Positions 8,574-15,590 of a DNA stretch of 64,000 bases are shown here, piece after piece. How positions within the stretch are numbered: position 1 is the stretch's first letter; the number at the start of each line of letters is the position of its first letter. The notes under the pieces are model-generated. The model saw nothing but the letters and a program-made list of their open reading frames with translations, was not told the origin of the DNA and did not search any database. The translations under genes and the position numbers were made by a program. The stretch is from Rhodococcus sp. 1168. GTDB taxonomy: Bacteria; Actinomycetota; Actinomycetes; Mycobacteriales; Mycobacteriaceae. The stretch spans positions 62,001 through 126,000 of the forward strand of contig NZ_MKKY01000025.1 of NCBI RefSeq assembly GCF_002091955.1, written 5' to 3'.

Positions 8574-8594
8574 TTGAAATGAATTCTTGAAATG
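8574..8594. promoter_or_regulatory. Direct repeat TTGAAATG-N5-TTGAAATG upstream of the IclR gene
   Basis: Two TTGAAATG octamers (8574-8581 and 8587-8594) stand 13 bp apart, around AATTC, about 40 bp upstream of the regulator's ATG. A third copy lies at 10259-10266 next to the SDR start. This is a candidate IclR autoregulatory operator, from pattern only. Confidence 0.4.
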
Positions 8595-8743
8595 GTATCA
8601 GCTCGGCTTCGGACCGCAAAGCGGGTCAGCTCCCCCCTCCACGAGGCGGAGTCCGGTGAACGGGAACTACCGACGCATCCGATCGCCAGAGGTACTACAG
8701 ATGAGGGTATGCACCCTTCTCGTCCAACCTCGGAGCGTCACCG

Positions 8744-9637
8744 ATGCACATTGGCATAACGTCCCCGATCGTCGTTCAACACCCGAGCAGCGCCGCGGAC
8801 TGGGAGGCCAGCGCCGGGATCGCGGAGCTGGTTCGCATTGCGCGCCAGGCCGACCAACTCGGCTTTCACCACCTCACCTGCAGTGAGCACATCGCCGTAC
8901 CGGTAGATGTCGCCGCCGAGCGCGGGGCGACCTACTGGGATCCACTTGCCACCCTCGGCTTCCTCGCCGCGTACACCGACCGGATCAAACTGGCCACCCA
9001 GGTTCTGGTTCTCGGCTATCACCACCCGCTCGCGATTGCCAAGCGCTACGGCACACTCGACATGGTCAGCGGCGGCCGGCTGATACTCGGTCTCGGAGTC
9101 GGCAGTCTCCGAGAGGAATTCGACCTACTCGGCGCCGAGTTCGAGGGCCGCGGAGCCCTGGCAGACGATGCACTCGCAGCACTGCGGGCATCGCTGTCGC
9201 AATCGAATCCGGAGTATCACGGCACTCACTACGATTTCGCGAACCTCGTGGTGAAGCCCCATGCGGTTCAGACACGGGTACCCCTGTGGATCGGCGGCCG
9301 AACCCCCCGCTCACTTCGACGAGCGCGAACCCAAGGCGATGGCTGGGTTCCGTTCGGCCTCGCACTCGGCGATCTCGAACGCATACTGGCAAAAGGTGAA
9401 CAGCGAGCCGATTTCGAAGTGGTCTTGAGCGCAGGCGCGCCGGTGGACCCACTCGGCAACAGAGCCGCAGTCGCCGACTCACTCGAGCGGCGACGCCAGG
9501 CCGGTGCCACCATCGTGAGCGCCGCAATCCACGCAACGAGTGTCGAGCACTACTGCGATCAACTCTCCACCCTCCGCGACATCGGCGACGAGCTGGGCGT
9601 GGATTTCCATTCGAACCAGATCGGAGCAACACCATGA
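8744..9637 (+). CDS. LLM-class F420-dependent oxidoreductase
   Basis: Luciferase-like (TIM-barrel) oxidoreductase of 297 residues. It carries the family elements LGFHHLTCSEHIAVP, ATLGFLAAYTDRIKLATQVLVLGYHHP, LDMVSGGRLILGLGVG and PLWIGGRTPRSLRRA, as in F420-dependent members. A GGAG site lies 8 bp before the ATG. Its stop overlaps the start of the SnoaL-like gene (ATGA at 9634), so the two form a unit. The substrate is unknown; position in a steroid island suggests a steroid or acyl intermediate. Confidence 0.85.
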   Translation: MHIGITSPIVVQHPSSAADWEASAGIAELVRIARQADQLGFHHLTCSEHIAVPVDVAAERGATYWDPLATLGFLAAYTDRIKLATQVLVLGYHHPLAIAKRYGTLDMVSGGRLILGLGVGSLREEFDLLGAEFEGRGALADDALAALRASLSQSNPEYHGTHYDFANLVVKPHAVQTRVPLWIGGRTPRSLRRARTQGDGWVPFGLALGDLERILAKGEQRADFEVVLSAGAPVDPLGNRAAVADSLERRRQAGATIVSAAIHATSVEHYCDQLSTLRDIGDELGVDFHSNQIGATP

Positions 9638-10116
9638 CCGACACCGACAAGCTGCTGCAGAACCTCCTCGATCGAGTGAGCGCCCTCGAGGACACGCTCG
9701 CGATCACGAAGTTGCTGGCCACCTACGGTCCTGCCGTCGACAGCGGATCGGTCGAGGCAGTTGCGCGTCTGTGGACCGAAGACGGGGTGTACGACGTCGA
9801 CACCGGCGTACTGAACGGCCAGGCCGAGATTTCGGCCATGGTTCGCTCCCGCGCGCATCAGGGCTACATCAATGGTGGCTGCGCTCACCTGCTCGAACCC
9901 GGACACGTGCAATTGGACGGACACCAGGCCGTCGTGACGTGCAAATCGCAGTTGATCCTGCACGACGGTGACGCTTACCGAGTCGCTCGCATCACCGCGA
10001 ACCGGTGGGAATTGTCCAAGATCGACGGACAGTGGAAGGTGACGCGACGGACGAACCGCTTGCTGGACGGCCGCGCGGAAGCTCGGGAACTGTTGGCGAT
10101 GGGCGTTCGGGACTGA
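9634..10116 (+). CDS. SnoaL-like / NTF2-fold protein
   Basis: A 160-residue protein with the SnoaL/ring-hydroxylating-dioxygenase beta-like cone fold: an N-terminal helix (LLDRVSALEDTLAITKLLATYG), the acidic turn LWTEDGVYDVDTG and a C-terminal strand WKVTRRTNRLLDG. Proteins of this kind include steroid isomerases, dehydratases and small accessory subunits. Translation is coupled to the LLM oxidoreductase by an ATGA overlap. Activity cannot be assigned from sequence. Confidence 0.78.
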   Translation: MTDTDKLLQNLLDRVSALEDTLAITKLLATYGPAVDSGSVEAVARLWTEDGVYDVDTGVLNGQAEISAMVRSRAHQGYINGGCAHLLEPGHVQLDGHQAVVTCKSQLILHDGDAYRVARITANRWELSKIDGQWKVTRRTNRLLDGRAEARELLAMGVRD

Positions 10117-10241
10117 CCACGACAGTTTCTGGCCGATCAGGACGGGGCCGGGCAATGTAGCAGTCAGGGAGATTGCCCGGTTCCGTCACTGTCCGTCTCG
10201 GTTGTCGAAACCGTGCACATTCAGGCCATATGCGCTAGAAA

Positions 10242-10266
10242 TAGAATTAACTCTAATTTTGAAATG
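10242..10266 (+). promoter_or_regulatory. AT-rich quasi-palindrome and TTGAAATG box before the SDR operon
   Basis: A 14-bp quasi-palindrome TAGAATTAACTCTA (10242-10255) and a TTGAAATG octamer (10259-10266) lie immediately upstream of the SDR ribosome site. The octamer is the same as the pair near the IclR gene, so one regulator may bind both places. This AT-rich patch stands out from the surrounding GC-rich DNA. Confidence 0.4.
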
Positions 10267-10276
10267 GAGGCTTTTC

Positions 10277-11218
10277 GTGAGCACAGCACTCGAATTGACC
10301 GGAAGAACAGCAATCGTGACCGGCGCAGGTGCCGGACTCGGTCGTGCAGAAGCAATGGCCCTCAGCGCTGCGGGAGCTGCAGTAGTCGTCAACGACATCG
10401 GTGACAATGCGCAATCCGTCGCCGACGAAATCATCGCCGCGGGCGGACAAGCGATCGCGGTTCTCGGTGACGTGTCCGACTGGTCTCTTGGCGAACGACT
10501 CGTGCAGTCGGCGAAAGAGAAGTTCGGTTCGATGGACATTCTGGTCAACAACGCCGGGATCATTCGCGACAAGATGATCTTCAACCTGACCGAATCAGAT
10601 TGGGACGATGTGATTCGGGTGCACCTCAAGGGGCACGCGGCCACCTCACATGCCGCTGCAGTTCATTGGCGAGCACTTTCCAAGGAGGTCGGCGGCCCGA
10701 TCTACGGTCGGGTCATCAACACCTCTTCGGAGGCCTTCCTCTTCGGCTCCGCCGGCCAACCGAACTACTCGGCAGCCAAGGCCGGGATCGTCGCTCTCAC
10801 GCTCTCGACCTCTCAGGGACTCTCGCGCTACGGCGTTCGGGCGAATGCAATCTGTCCTCGTGCGCGTACCGCGATGACCGCTCAGGCATTCGGGGAGAAC
10901 ACCGATCCGGAAGCGATCGAGGATCCGCTCTCCCCCGACCGGGTCGCCACTCTCGTCCACTACCTCGCCAGCGAAGCTTCGGAAGAAATCACCGGACAGG
11001 TCTTCGTCGTCTACGGCAGAATGGTCGCCCTGATGGCAGCACCGAAGGTCGAGAACACGTTCCAAACCACAGGTTCGAAATTCACCATCGATGAGCTCTC
11101 GGACAATCTGACACCGTACTTCTCCGGTCGCGGCCAATACGAGACCTACTCCGCATACAGCGTGGCAGAACTCGAGAAGACCGCACTCGCAGCCGTCGAT
11201 TCGATGGGCATCCGATGA
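10277..11218 (+). CDS. SDR-family oxidoreductase (Hsd4A/17beta-HSD type 4-like)
   Basis: A 313-residue SDR. The cofactor motif TGAGAGLG is near residue 15, then VNDIG, NNAGIIRD, the catalytic Ser (NTSSEAF) and YSAAK. About 60 extra C-terminal residues make it longer than a minimal SDR, as in the dehydrogenase part of multifunctional 17beta-HSD4 and Hsd4A-like proteins. GTG 10277 is chosen for its ATGGAGG ribosome site 6 bp upstream. It heads a three-SDR series and overlaps the next gene by ATGA. A hydroxysteroid or 3-hydroxyacyl-CoA substrate is inferred. Confidence 0.84.
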   Translation: MSTALELTGRTAIVTGAGAGLGRAEAMALSAAGAAVVVNDIGDNAQSVADEIIAAGGQAIAVLGDVSDWSLGERLVQSAKEKFGSMDILVNNAGIIRDKMIFNLTESDWDDVIRVHLKGHAATSHAAAVHWRALSKEVGGPIYGRVINTSSEAFLFGSAGQPNYSAAKAGIVALTLSTSQGLSRYGVRANAICPRARTAMTAQAFGENTDPEAIEDPLSPDRVATLVHYLASEASEEITGQVFVVYGRMVALMAAPKVENTFQTTGSKFTIDELSDNLTPYFSGRGQYETYSAYSVAELEKTALAAVDSMGIR

Positions 11219-11958
11219 GACTTCAAGGGAAAACGGCAATCATCACGGGCGGCGCAGGCGGCATCGGCCGCGCGATCACCACCGTCTTCGCCCGCGAAGG
11301 TGCCAATGTGTTCTTCGTCGACATCGACGAAGAAAAGGGAGCCGCACTCAGTACCGAACTGGGACCGAACGCAGAGTTCCTGTGCATCGACATATCGCTT
11401 CCCGACTCGGCACAGACGATCTGCGACGCTGCTGTCGCCGTCTTCGGATCCGTCGACGTACTGGTCAACAACGCTCACGCGTCACGGCAGGCACTGCTTG
11501 TCGATACGACTGGTGAGATGTTCGATCTGTCGTTCAACACCGGCTTCTACCCCACGGTCCACCTCATGCAGGCCTGCTACCCCCACCTGAAAGCCTCCTC
11601 CGGATCGGTGATCAACTTCGCCTCCGGTTCAGGGTTGGACGGAATGCCCACTCAGGCCTCCTATGCCGCAGCGAAAGAAGCAATTCGAGGGCTCAGCCGC
11701 GTAGCCGCCAACGAGTGGGCTGTCGACGGCATCAGAGTCAACGTGCTCTGCCCCTTCGCCGCAACCGAGGGTGTGCGTGCGTGGCAGGCTGCCCACCCGG
11801 AGCGCGCCGCAGCGAGTGCCGCTAAGGTCCCGCTACAGCGAATCGGAGATCCCGAGACCGATATCGCTCCAGTAGCAGTGTTTCTGGCCTCCGAAGATTC
11901 CAAGTATATGACCGGACAGACACTGATGGCCGACGGCGGAAGCAACAAACTGCGCTGA
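11215..11958 (+). CDS. SDR-family oxidoreductase
   Basis: A classical 247-residue SDR with TGGAGGIG (cofactor loop), VDIDE after strand 2, NNAHAS in place of the usual NNAG, an FASGSGL serine region and YAAAK. The C-terminus GQTLMADGGSNKL is typical of FabG-like SDRs. Its ATG overlaps the preceding stop (11215-11218), so both are made from one transcript. The NAH variant in place of NAG is a small departure from the family. Substrate unknown; hydroxysteroid oxidation fits the setting. Confidence 0.84.
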   Translation: MRLQGKTAIITGGAGGIGRAITTVFAREGANVFFVDIDEEKGAALSTELGPNAEFLCIDISLPDSAQTICDAAVAVFGSVDVLVNNAHASRQALLVDTTGEMFDLSFNTGFYPTVHLMQACYPHLKASSGSVINFASGSGLDGMPTQASYAAAKEAIRGLSRVAANEWAVDGIRVNVLCPFAATEGVRAWQAAHPERAAASAAKVPLQRIGDPETDIAPVAVFLASEDSKYMTGQTLMADGGSNKLR

Positions 11959-12003
11959 CGGTGATCGGCCACCGAGGTAGACCAACCAAGAGGAGAATTA
12001 CAT

Positions 12004-12840
12004 ATGGAACGTTTCGACGGCAAAGTCGCCCTGATCACCGGCGCAGCACGAGGCCAAGGACGCTCTCACGCAATAGCTTTCGCTGAGCTAGGCGCCGACG
12101 TAGTGCTGTGCGATCGTTGCGAGGACCGCGACGTCGTGCGGTATCCGCTTGCCACACAGGAGGATCTCGACGAGACGGTCCGGCTAGTACAGGCCACTGG
12201 ACGCAAGGCGATCAGTGCCACCTTCGACACCAACGACCGACAGGCGATGAACTCCCTCGTGGAGCGTGCCGAATCCGAACTGGGCCGTATCGACATTGCT
12301 GTCGCGAATGCCGGCGTATCGGTTGCCGCACCGGTGCAGTCGATGTCCGAAGCTCAGTGGGCAGAAACGATCGGCTCCAACCTGACCGGAGTCTTCAACA
12401 CCGTCGGTGCCGTCGCACCCGGAATGATCAGTCGCGGATACGGCCGCATCATCACCATCTCGTCCATGCTCGGACGCGCCGGAAACACCAACATGGCCGC
12501 CTACGCAGCATCGAAGTGGGGCGTCATCGGCCTCAGCAAGAGTGCCGCACTCGACCTGGCCCCCCACGGAATCACAGTGAATACGATTGCACCGGGAAAC
12601 ATTTCGACTCCCATGATTCACAATGATTCCCTGTACGCGATGATGCGGCCGGACCTGGACAAGCCGACCGCAGACGACGTCGCGCCCATCTTGCAGACCC
12701 TGCATGCGCAGCCGGTTCCGTGGCTCGACGCAGAGGAGATCACCCGCGTCGTTCTGTTCTTCGCCGCAGAAGCCAGTGCACATATCAGCGGCACGGTGCT
12801 TCCGGTCGACGCCGGAAACGCCGCGCGCGTCACCGGCTGA
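12004..12840 (+). CDS. Mycofactocin-coupled SDR-family oxidoreductase
   Basis: A 278-residue SDR with features of the mycofactocin-dependent subgroup: TGAARGQGRSHA at the nucleotide loop and an insertion after strand 2 that includes RYPLATQEDLDETV. Catalytic YAASK and the end VLPVDAGN are present. Such enzymes keep NAD(H) tightly bound and need the redox peptide mycofactocin to recycle it. A GAGGAG ribosome site precedes the ATG. It follows the previous SDR by 45 bp and is convergent with the hydratase gene. No mycofactocin biosynthesis genes are in the window. Confidence 0.85.
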   Translation: MERFDGKVALITGAARGQGRSHAIAFAELGADVVLCDRCEDRDVVRYPLATQEDLDETVRLVQATGRKAISATFDTNDRQAMNSLVERAESELGRIDIAVANAGVSVAAPVQSMSEAQWAETIGSNLTGVFNTVGAVAPGMISRGYGRIITISSMLGRAGNTNMAAYAASKWGVIGLSKSAALDLAPHGITVNTIAPGNISTPMIHNDSLYAMMRPDLDKPTADDVAPILQTLHAQPVPWLDAEEITRVVLFFAAEASAHISGTVLPVDAGNAARVTG

Positions 12841-12861
12841 CGCACACCCGAGTCGGTGACG

Positions 12862-13653
12862 TCACGCAGTGAATACCGCTGTGACGTCGCCGATTCCGGT
12901 AATGGAAGCTAAGTAGGTCGATCCTGCTGTCACCGAGACCATCGGGCCGAGGGCACCGGATAGAACGACTTCTCCCGCACGCAGCGGTGAACCGTAGGAC
13001 AAGCTGGTGTTCGCCAACCACGCAAATGCTGCCCAGGGGCTCCCGAGACAATCGGATCCCTTTCCCGTCGAGACCTGCTCCCCATCGGCGTACAGCGTCA
13101 TCTCGACCTCTTCGAGATTCGGGGCGTCATTGCGGTCGAGGGAATCTCCGAGAACGTACAGACCGGAAGAAGCGTTGTCCGCGACGGTATCGGCCAAGCT
13201 GATGTCCCAGTCGACCACTCGGCTGTCGACGATTTCGAATGCCGCGAAAACCTTGCTCACGTAGTCCGGAGCGGAATCGGCATCGATGGGCTCTTCGATG
13301 TCGCGGGAAACGGTGAAGGCGATCTCGGCTTCGATCCGCGGCTGCAGTAGTCGGCCGAAATCGACCGCGTCGTCCTGCGTGCAATCCATGTCGTCGAGAA
13401 GAACACCGAAATCAGGTTGATCGACACTCATCTGCTTCTGCACAGCGGGAGAAGTCAGACCGATCTTTCGCCCTACGACGGTGCGACCGGACGCGACAAG
13501 CGCCTCGATATTGCGCGTCTGGACCAGGTAAGCGGCGTCCACGTCCTCACTGCCGATGAGGTCCCGGACGGGTGAACACGGGGTGGAAGTCGCAGTCGCA
13601 GTCGCAAGGCGGTCAGCAGCTGCGCTGATCGTATGAGGTTCGATCGTAGTCAT
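12862..13653 (-). CDS. hsaE: 2-keto-4-pentenoate hydratase (HsaE-type)
   Basis: Fumarylacetoacetase-fold hydratase of 263 residues. Recognisable elements are GRKIGLTSPAVQKQM, PDFGVLLDDM, the metal-binding EAEIAF (RIEAEIAFTVSRD) and the late LRAGEVVLSGALGPMV. In the steroid pathway HsaE hydrates 2-hydroxypenta-2,4-dienoate from ring A; HsaG and HsaF then give propionyl-CoA or acetyl-CoA and pyruvate, but neither is in the window. ATG 13653 (MTTIEPHT) is preferred to an upstream in-frame start that adds ten unusual residues. Confidence 0.85.
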   Translation of the reverse strand: MTTIEPHTISAAADRLATATATSTPCSPVRDLIGSEDVDAAYLVQTRNIEALVASGRTVVGRKIGLTSPAVQKQMSVDQPDFGVLLDDMDCTQDDAVDFGRLLQPRIEAEIAFTVSRDIEEPIDADSAPDYVSKVFAAFEIVDSRVVDWDISLADTVADNASSGLYVLGDSLDRNDAPNLEEVEMTLYADGEQVSTGKGSDCLGSPWAAFAWLANTSLSYGSPLRAGEVVLSGALGPMVSVTAGSTYLASITGIGDVTAVFTA

Positions 13654-13701
13654 GCCCGTGACGTTATGCGCACAACTCCACATGTCCCAGCATCTGTCTC
13701 A

Positions 13702-14544
13702 TCAGGCGGGACGGGGCGCCTGGTCACTCAGCTCCTCGATCACGAACTTGGCAAGACTGCCCAGCCGCGCGCGGTCCGGCATCCGCGTCGGGACACCGAG
13801 TACGTCCAGGGGCGCGGAGGTGACCGGGCCGACACAGATCGCGGCGACCGGGCCCTTCAGCGCCGCAAGGAACTGCTCGAGCATTCCATTGTCCTTCGCC
13901 GTCGACAGCAGCGACGCGACGGCCGGGGCACTGGTGAAGGTGACGGCGTCGACTTCGTGATCGACGATCCTGCCCAACAAGTTCACCAGTGGGCGCTGAT
14001 CCACTGGTCGGATCCAGCGGTAGACGGGTATGGGACGCACTTTCGCGCCGAGGCGGGTGAGTGATTCGCTCAAATCAATCGTCGGTTCCCATTCGGTGAT
14101 GGTGCCGTGCAGTTGGACTGCGACATCGACGCCGGCAATACCTTCGGCTTCGAGGTGGTCGGCTACTTCCTGTGAGGCTTCGGTGGTCGGCGACCATTCC
14201 TCACGAAGCCCGACGCCGCGGATAGCGCCCCGCGCCTTAGGGCCTCGCGCAATGATGCGCGAGGCCCTGAGTGCTTCGACAAGCTCGTCTTCGGTGTTCC
14301 ACCCCTTGGCCGCATCGAGCCATCCACGAAAACCGACGGCCGTACTGATCACCACCATTTCCGGTGGCTGCCCGATGATGCCCGCTGTCACCTCACGCAG
14401 CTCGGAATCGTCGAGCAACGGCAGCACGTGAATCGCGGGTACGTGCACCGTGGCCGCACCGCGACGCTCGAGCATCACCGCGAACTCTTCTGCCCGGCGC
14501 TCGGCCGTGAGGGCGATCGTCTTGCCTGCGAGCGGGAAGGCCAT
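13702..14544 (-). CDS. Uroporphyrinogen-III synthase-like protein (HemD domain)
   Basis: A 280-residue protein with the two-lobed HemD architecture: an N-terminal AGKTIALTAERRAEEFA strand-helix, the VVISTAVGFRGWL lobe-1 signature, and a C-terminal lobe with VDAVTFTSAPAVASLL and AICVGPVTSAPL. HemD closes hydroxymethylbilane to uroporphyrinogen III. In actinobacteria such proteins also occur outside heme operons, often with a C-terminal regulatory helix-turn-helix, which this one lacks. There are no heme genes around it, so a regulatory or degenerate role is possible. Confidence 0.82.
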   Translation of the reverse strand: MAFPLAGKTIALTAERRAEEFAVMLERRGAATVHVPAIHVLPLLDDSELREVTAGIIGQPPEMVVISTAVGFRGWLDAAKGWNTEDELVEALRASRIIARGPKARGAIRGVGLREEWSPTTEASQEVADHLEAEGIAGVDVAVQLHGTITEWEPTIDLSESLTRLGAKVRPIPVYRWIRPVDQRPLVNLLGRIVDHEVDAVTFTSAPAVASLLSTAKDNGMLEQFLAALKGPVAAICVGPVTSAPLDVLGVPTRMPDRARLGSLAKFVIEELSDQAPRPA

Positions 14545-14564
14545 GGGGCCACCCTAGTGGCGAA

Positions 14565-15413
14565 CTAGCTGCTGAACTTGTCCGGATCGGGGCCGGTACG
14601 TCCGTCGACGGTGTCGAGTGCAGTGATCTGTGCAACCTCGTCGTTGGTCAGCTCGAAGCCGAACACGTCGAAGTTACTCGCGATCCGCTTCGGGGTCACC
14701 GACTTGGGGATCACCACGTTGCCATGCTGGATGTGCCAACGAAGTACGACCTGAGCTGGGGTTGCCCCATGGGCCTCGGCGATCGGGGCGAGCGCCGGGT
14801 CGTCCAGGACGGTTCCGGAACCCAGCGGGCTCCACGCCTCGGTAGCGATGCCCTTCTCGGTATGGAAGGCGCGCAGTTCGGTCTGCACGAAGTGCGGATG
14901 AACCTCGATCTGGTTCACCGACGGGGTCTCCCCGACCTCCTCGATCAACCTCTCGAGCGTCGGGATGGTGAAGTTCGAGACGCCGATGGAGCCGATACGG
15001 CCGTCTGCCTTCAGCGCCTGGAATGCCTTGAACGTCTCGATGTACTTGTTGCGATCGAGCTGCTGCCAATGGATGAGGTACAGGTCCAGGTAATCGAGCC
15101 CGAGCCTGGCCATACTGGCGTCGAACGCCTTCAGCGTCGAGTCGTATCCCTGGTCGTCGTTCCACAGCTTGGTGGTGATGAACAGCTCGTCGCGGGCGAT
15201 GCCGGACTCCGCGATGGCCTTACCCGTGCCGGTTTCGTTTTCGTACACCTTCGCGGTGTCGATGCTGCGGTAACCGACCTTCAGCGCCTCGGCCACGGCG
15301 GCTTGGGCACCGTCGTCCGGAACCTGCCACACGCCGAATCCGAGCTGCGGAATTGCATGCCCGTCGTTGAGCACGATTGTCGGGACGGTACTGGTCTCGG
15401 AAGAAAAGGTCAT
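14565..15413 (-). CDS. Aldo/keto reductase
   Basis: NADPH-dependent aldo/keto reductase (TIM barrel) of 282 residues, close to the 2,5-diketo-gluconate reductase/AKR5 group. It has the catalytic tetrad regions YRSIDTAKVYENE (Asp, Tyr), FITTKLW (Lys) and LIHWQ (His in place), then IGVSNF and the cofactor signature IPKSVTPKRIASNFDVF. ATG 15413 is chosen; the upstream open frame runs into the 35-bp tandem-repeat array and is not coding. It is divergent from the ABC-F gene. The in vivo substrate is not predictable. Confidence 0.9.
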   Translation of the reverse strand: MTFSSETSTVPTIVLNDGHAIPQLGFGVWQVPDDGAQAAVAEALKVGYRSIDTAKVYENETGTGKAIAESGIARDELFITTKLWNDDQGYDSTLKAFDASMARLGLDYLDLYLIHWQQLDRNKYIETFKAFQALKADGRIGSIGVSNFTIPTLERLIEEVGETPSVNQIEVHPHFVQTELRAFHTEKGIATEAWSPLGSGTVLDDPALAPIAEAHGATPAQVVLRWHIQHGNVVIPKSVTPKRIASNFDVFGFELTNDEVAQITALDTVDGRTGPDPDKFSS

Positions 15414-15473
15414 ACGAATGCCAACGGGTGACTGGATGAGTCTGTTCCCGAGGGCCTGTTCCCGAGGCTCGGG

Positions 15474-15583
15474 GATACCGGGAGTGGAGCCTGCGGAACG
15501 ACCCACGAGATACCGGGAGTGGAGCCTGCGGAACGACCCACGAGATACCGGGAGTGGAGCCTGCGGAACGACCCACGGGATAC
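15474..15583. repeat. Tandem array of 35-bp repeats (3 copies plus a stub)
   Basis: Copies at 15474-15508, 15509-15543 and 15544-15578 are identical except for the last base of copy 3. A partial fourth (GATAC) lies at 15579-15583. Each unit begins GATACCGGGAGTGGAGCC. The array fills most of the space between the divergent aldo/keto reductase and ABC-F genes. Several frames are open through it, but the 35-bp unit is not a multiple of three and it has no coding character. Confidence 0.92.
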
Positions 15584-15590
15584 TTGCAGC

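Noticed and set aside
12856..12865. GTGACGTCAC palindrome as an operator
   Set aside because: It is only 10 bp and lies at the convergent ends of two genes, where an operator is unlikely.
15474..15583. CRISPR array
   Set aside because: The repeats are directly adjacent with no variable spacers and no cas genes are nearby.
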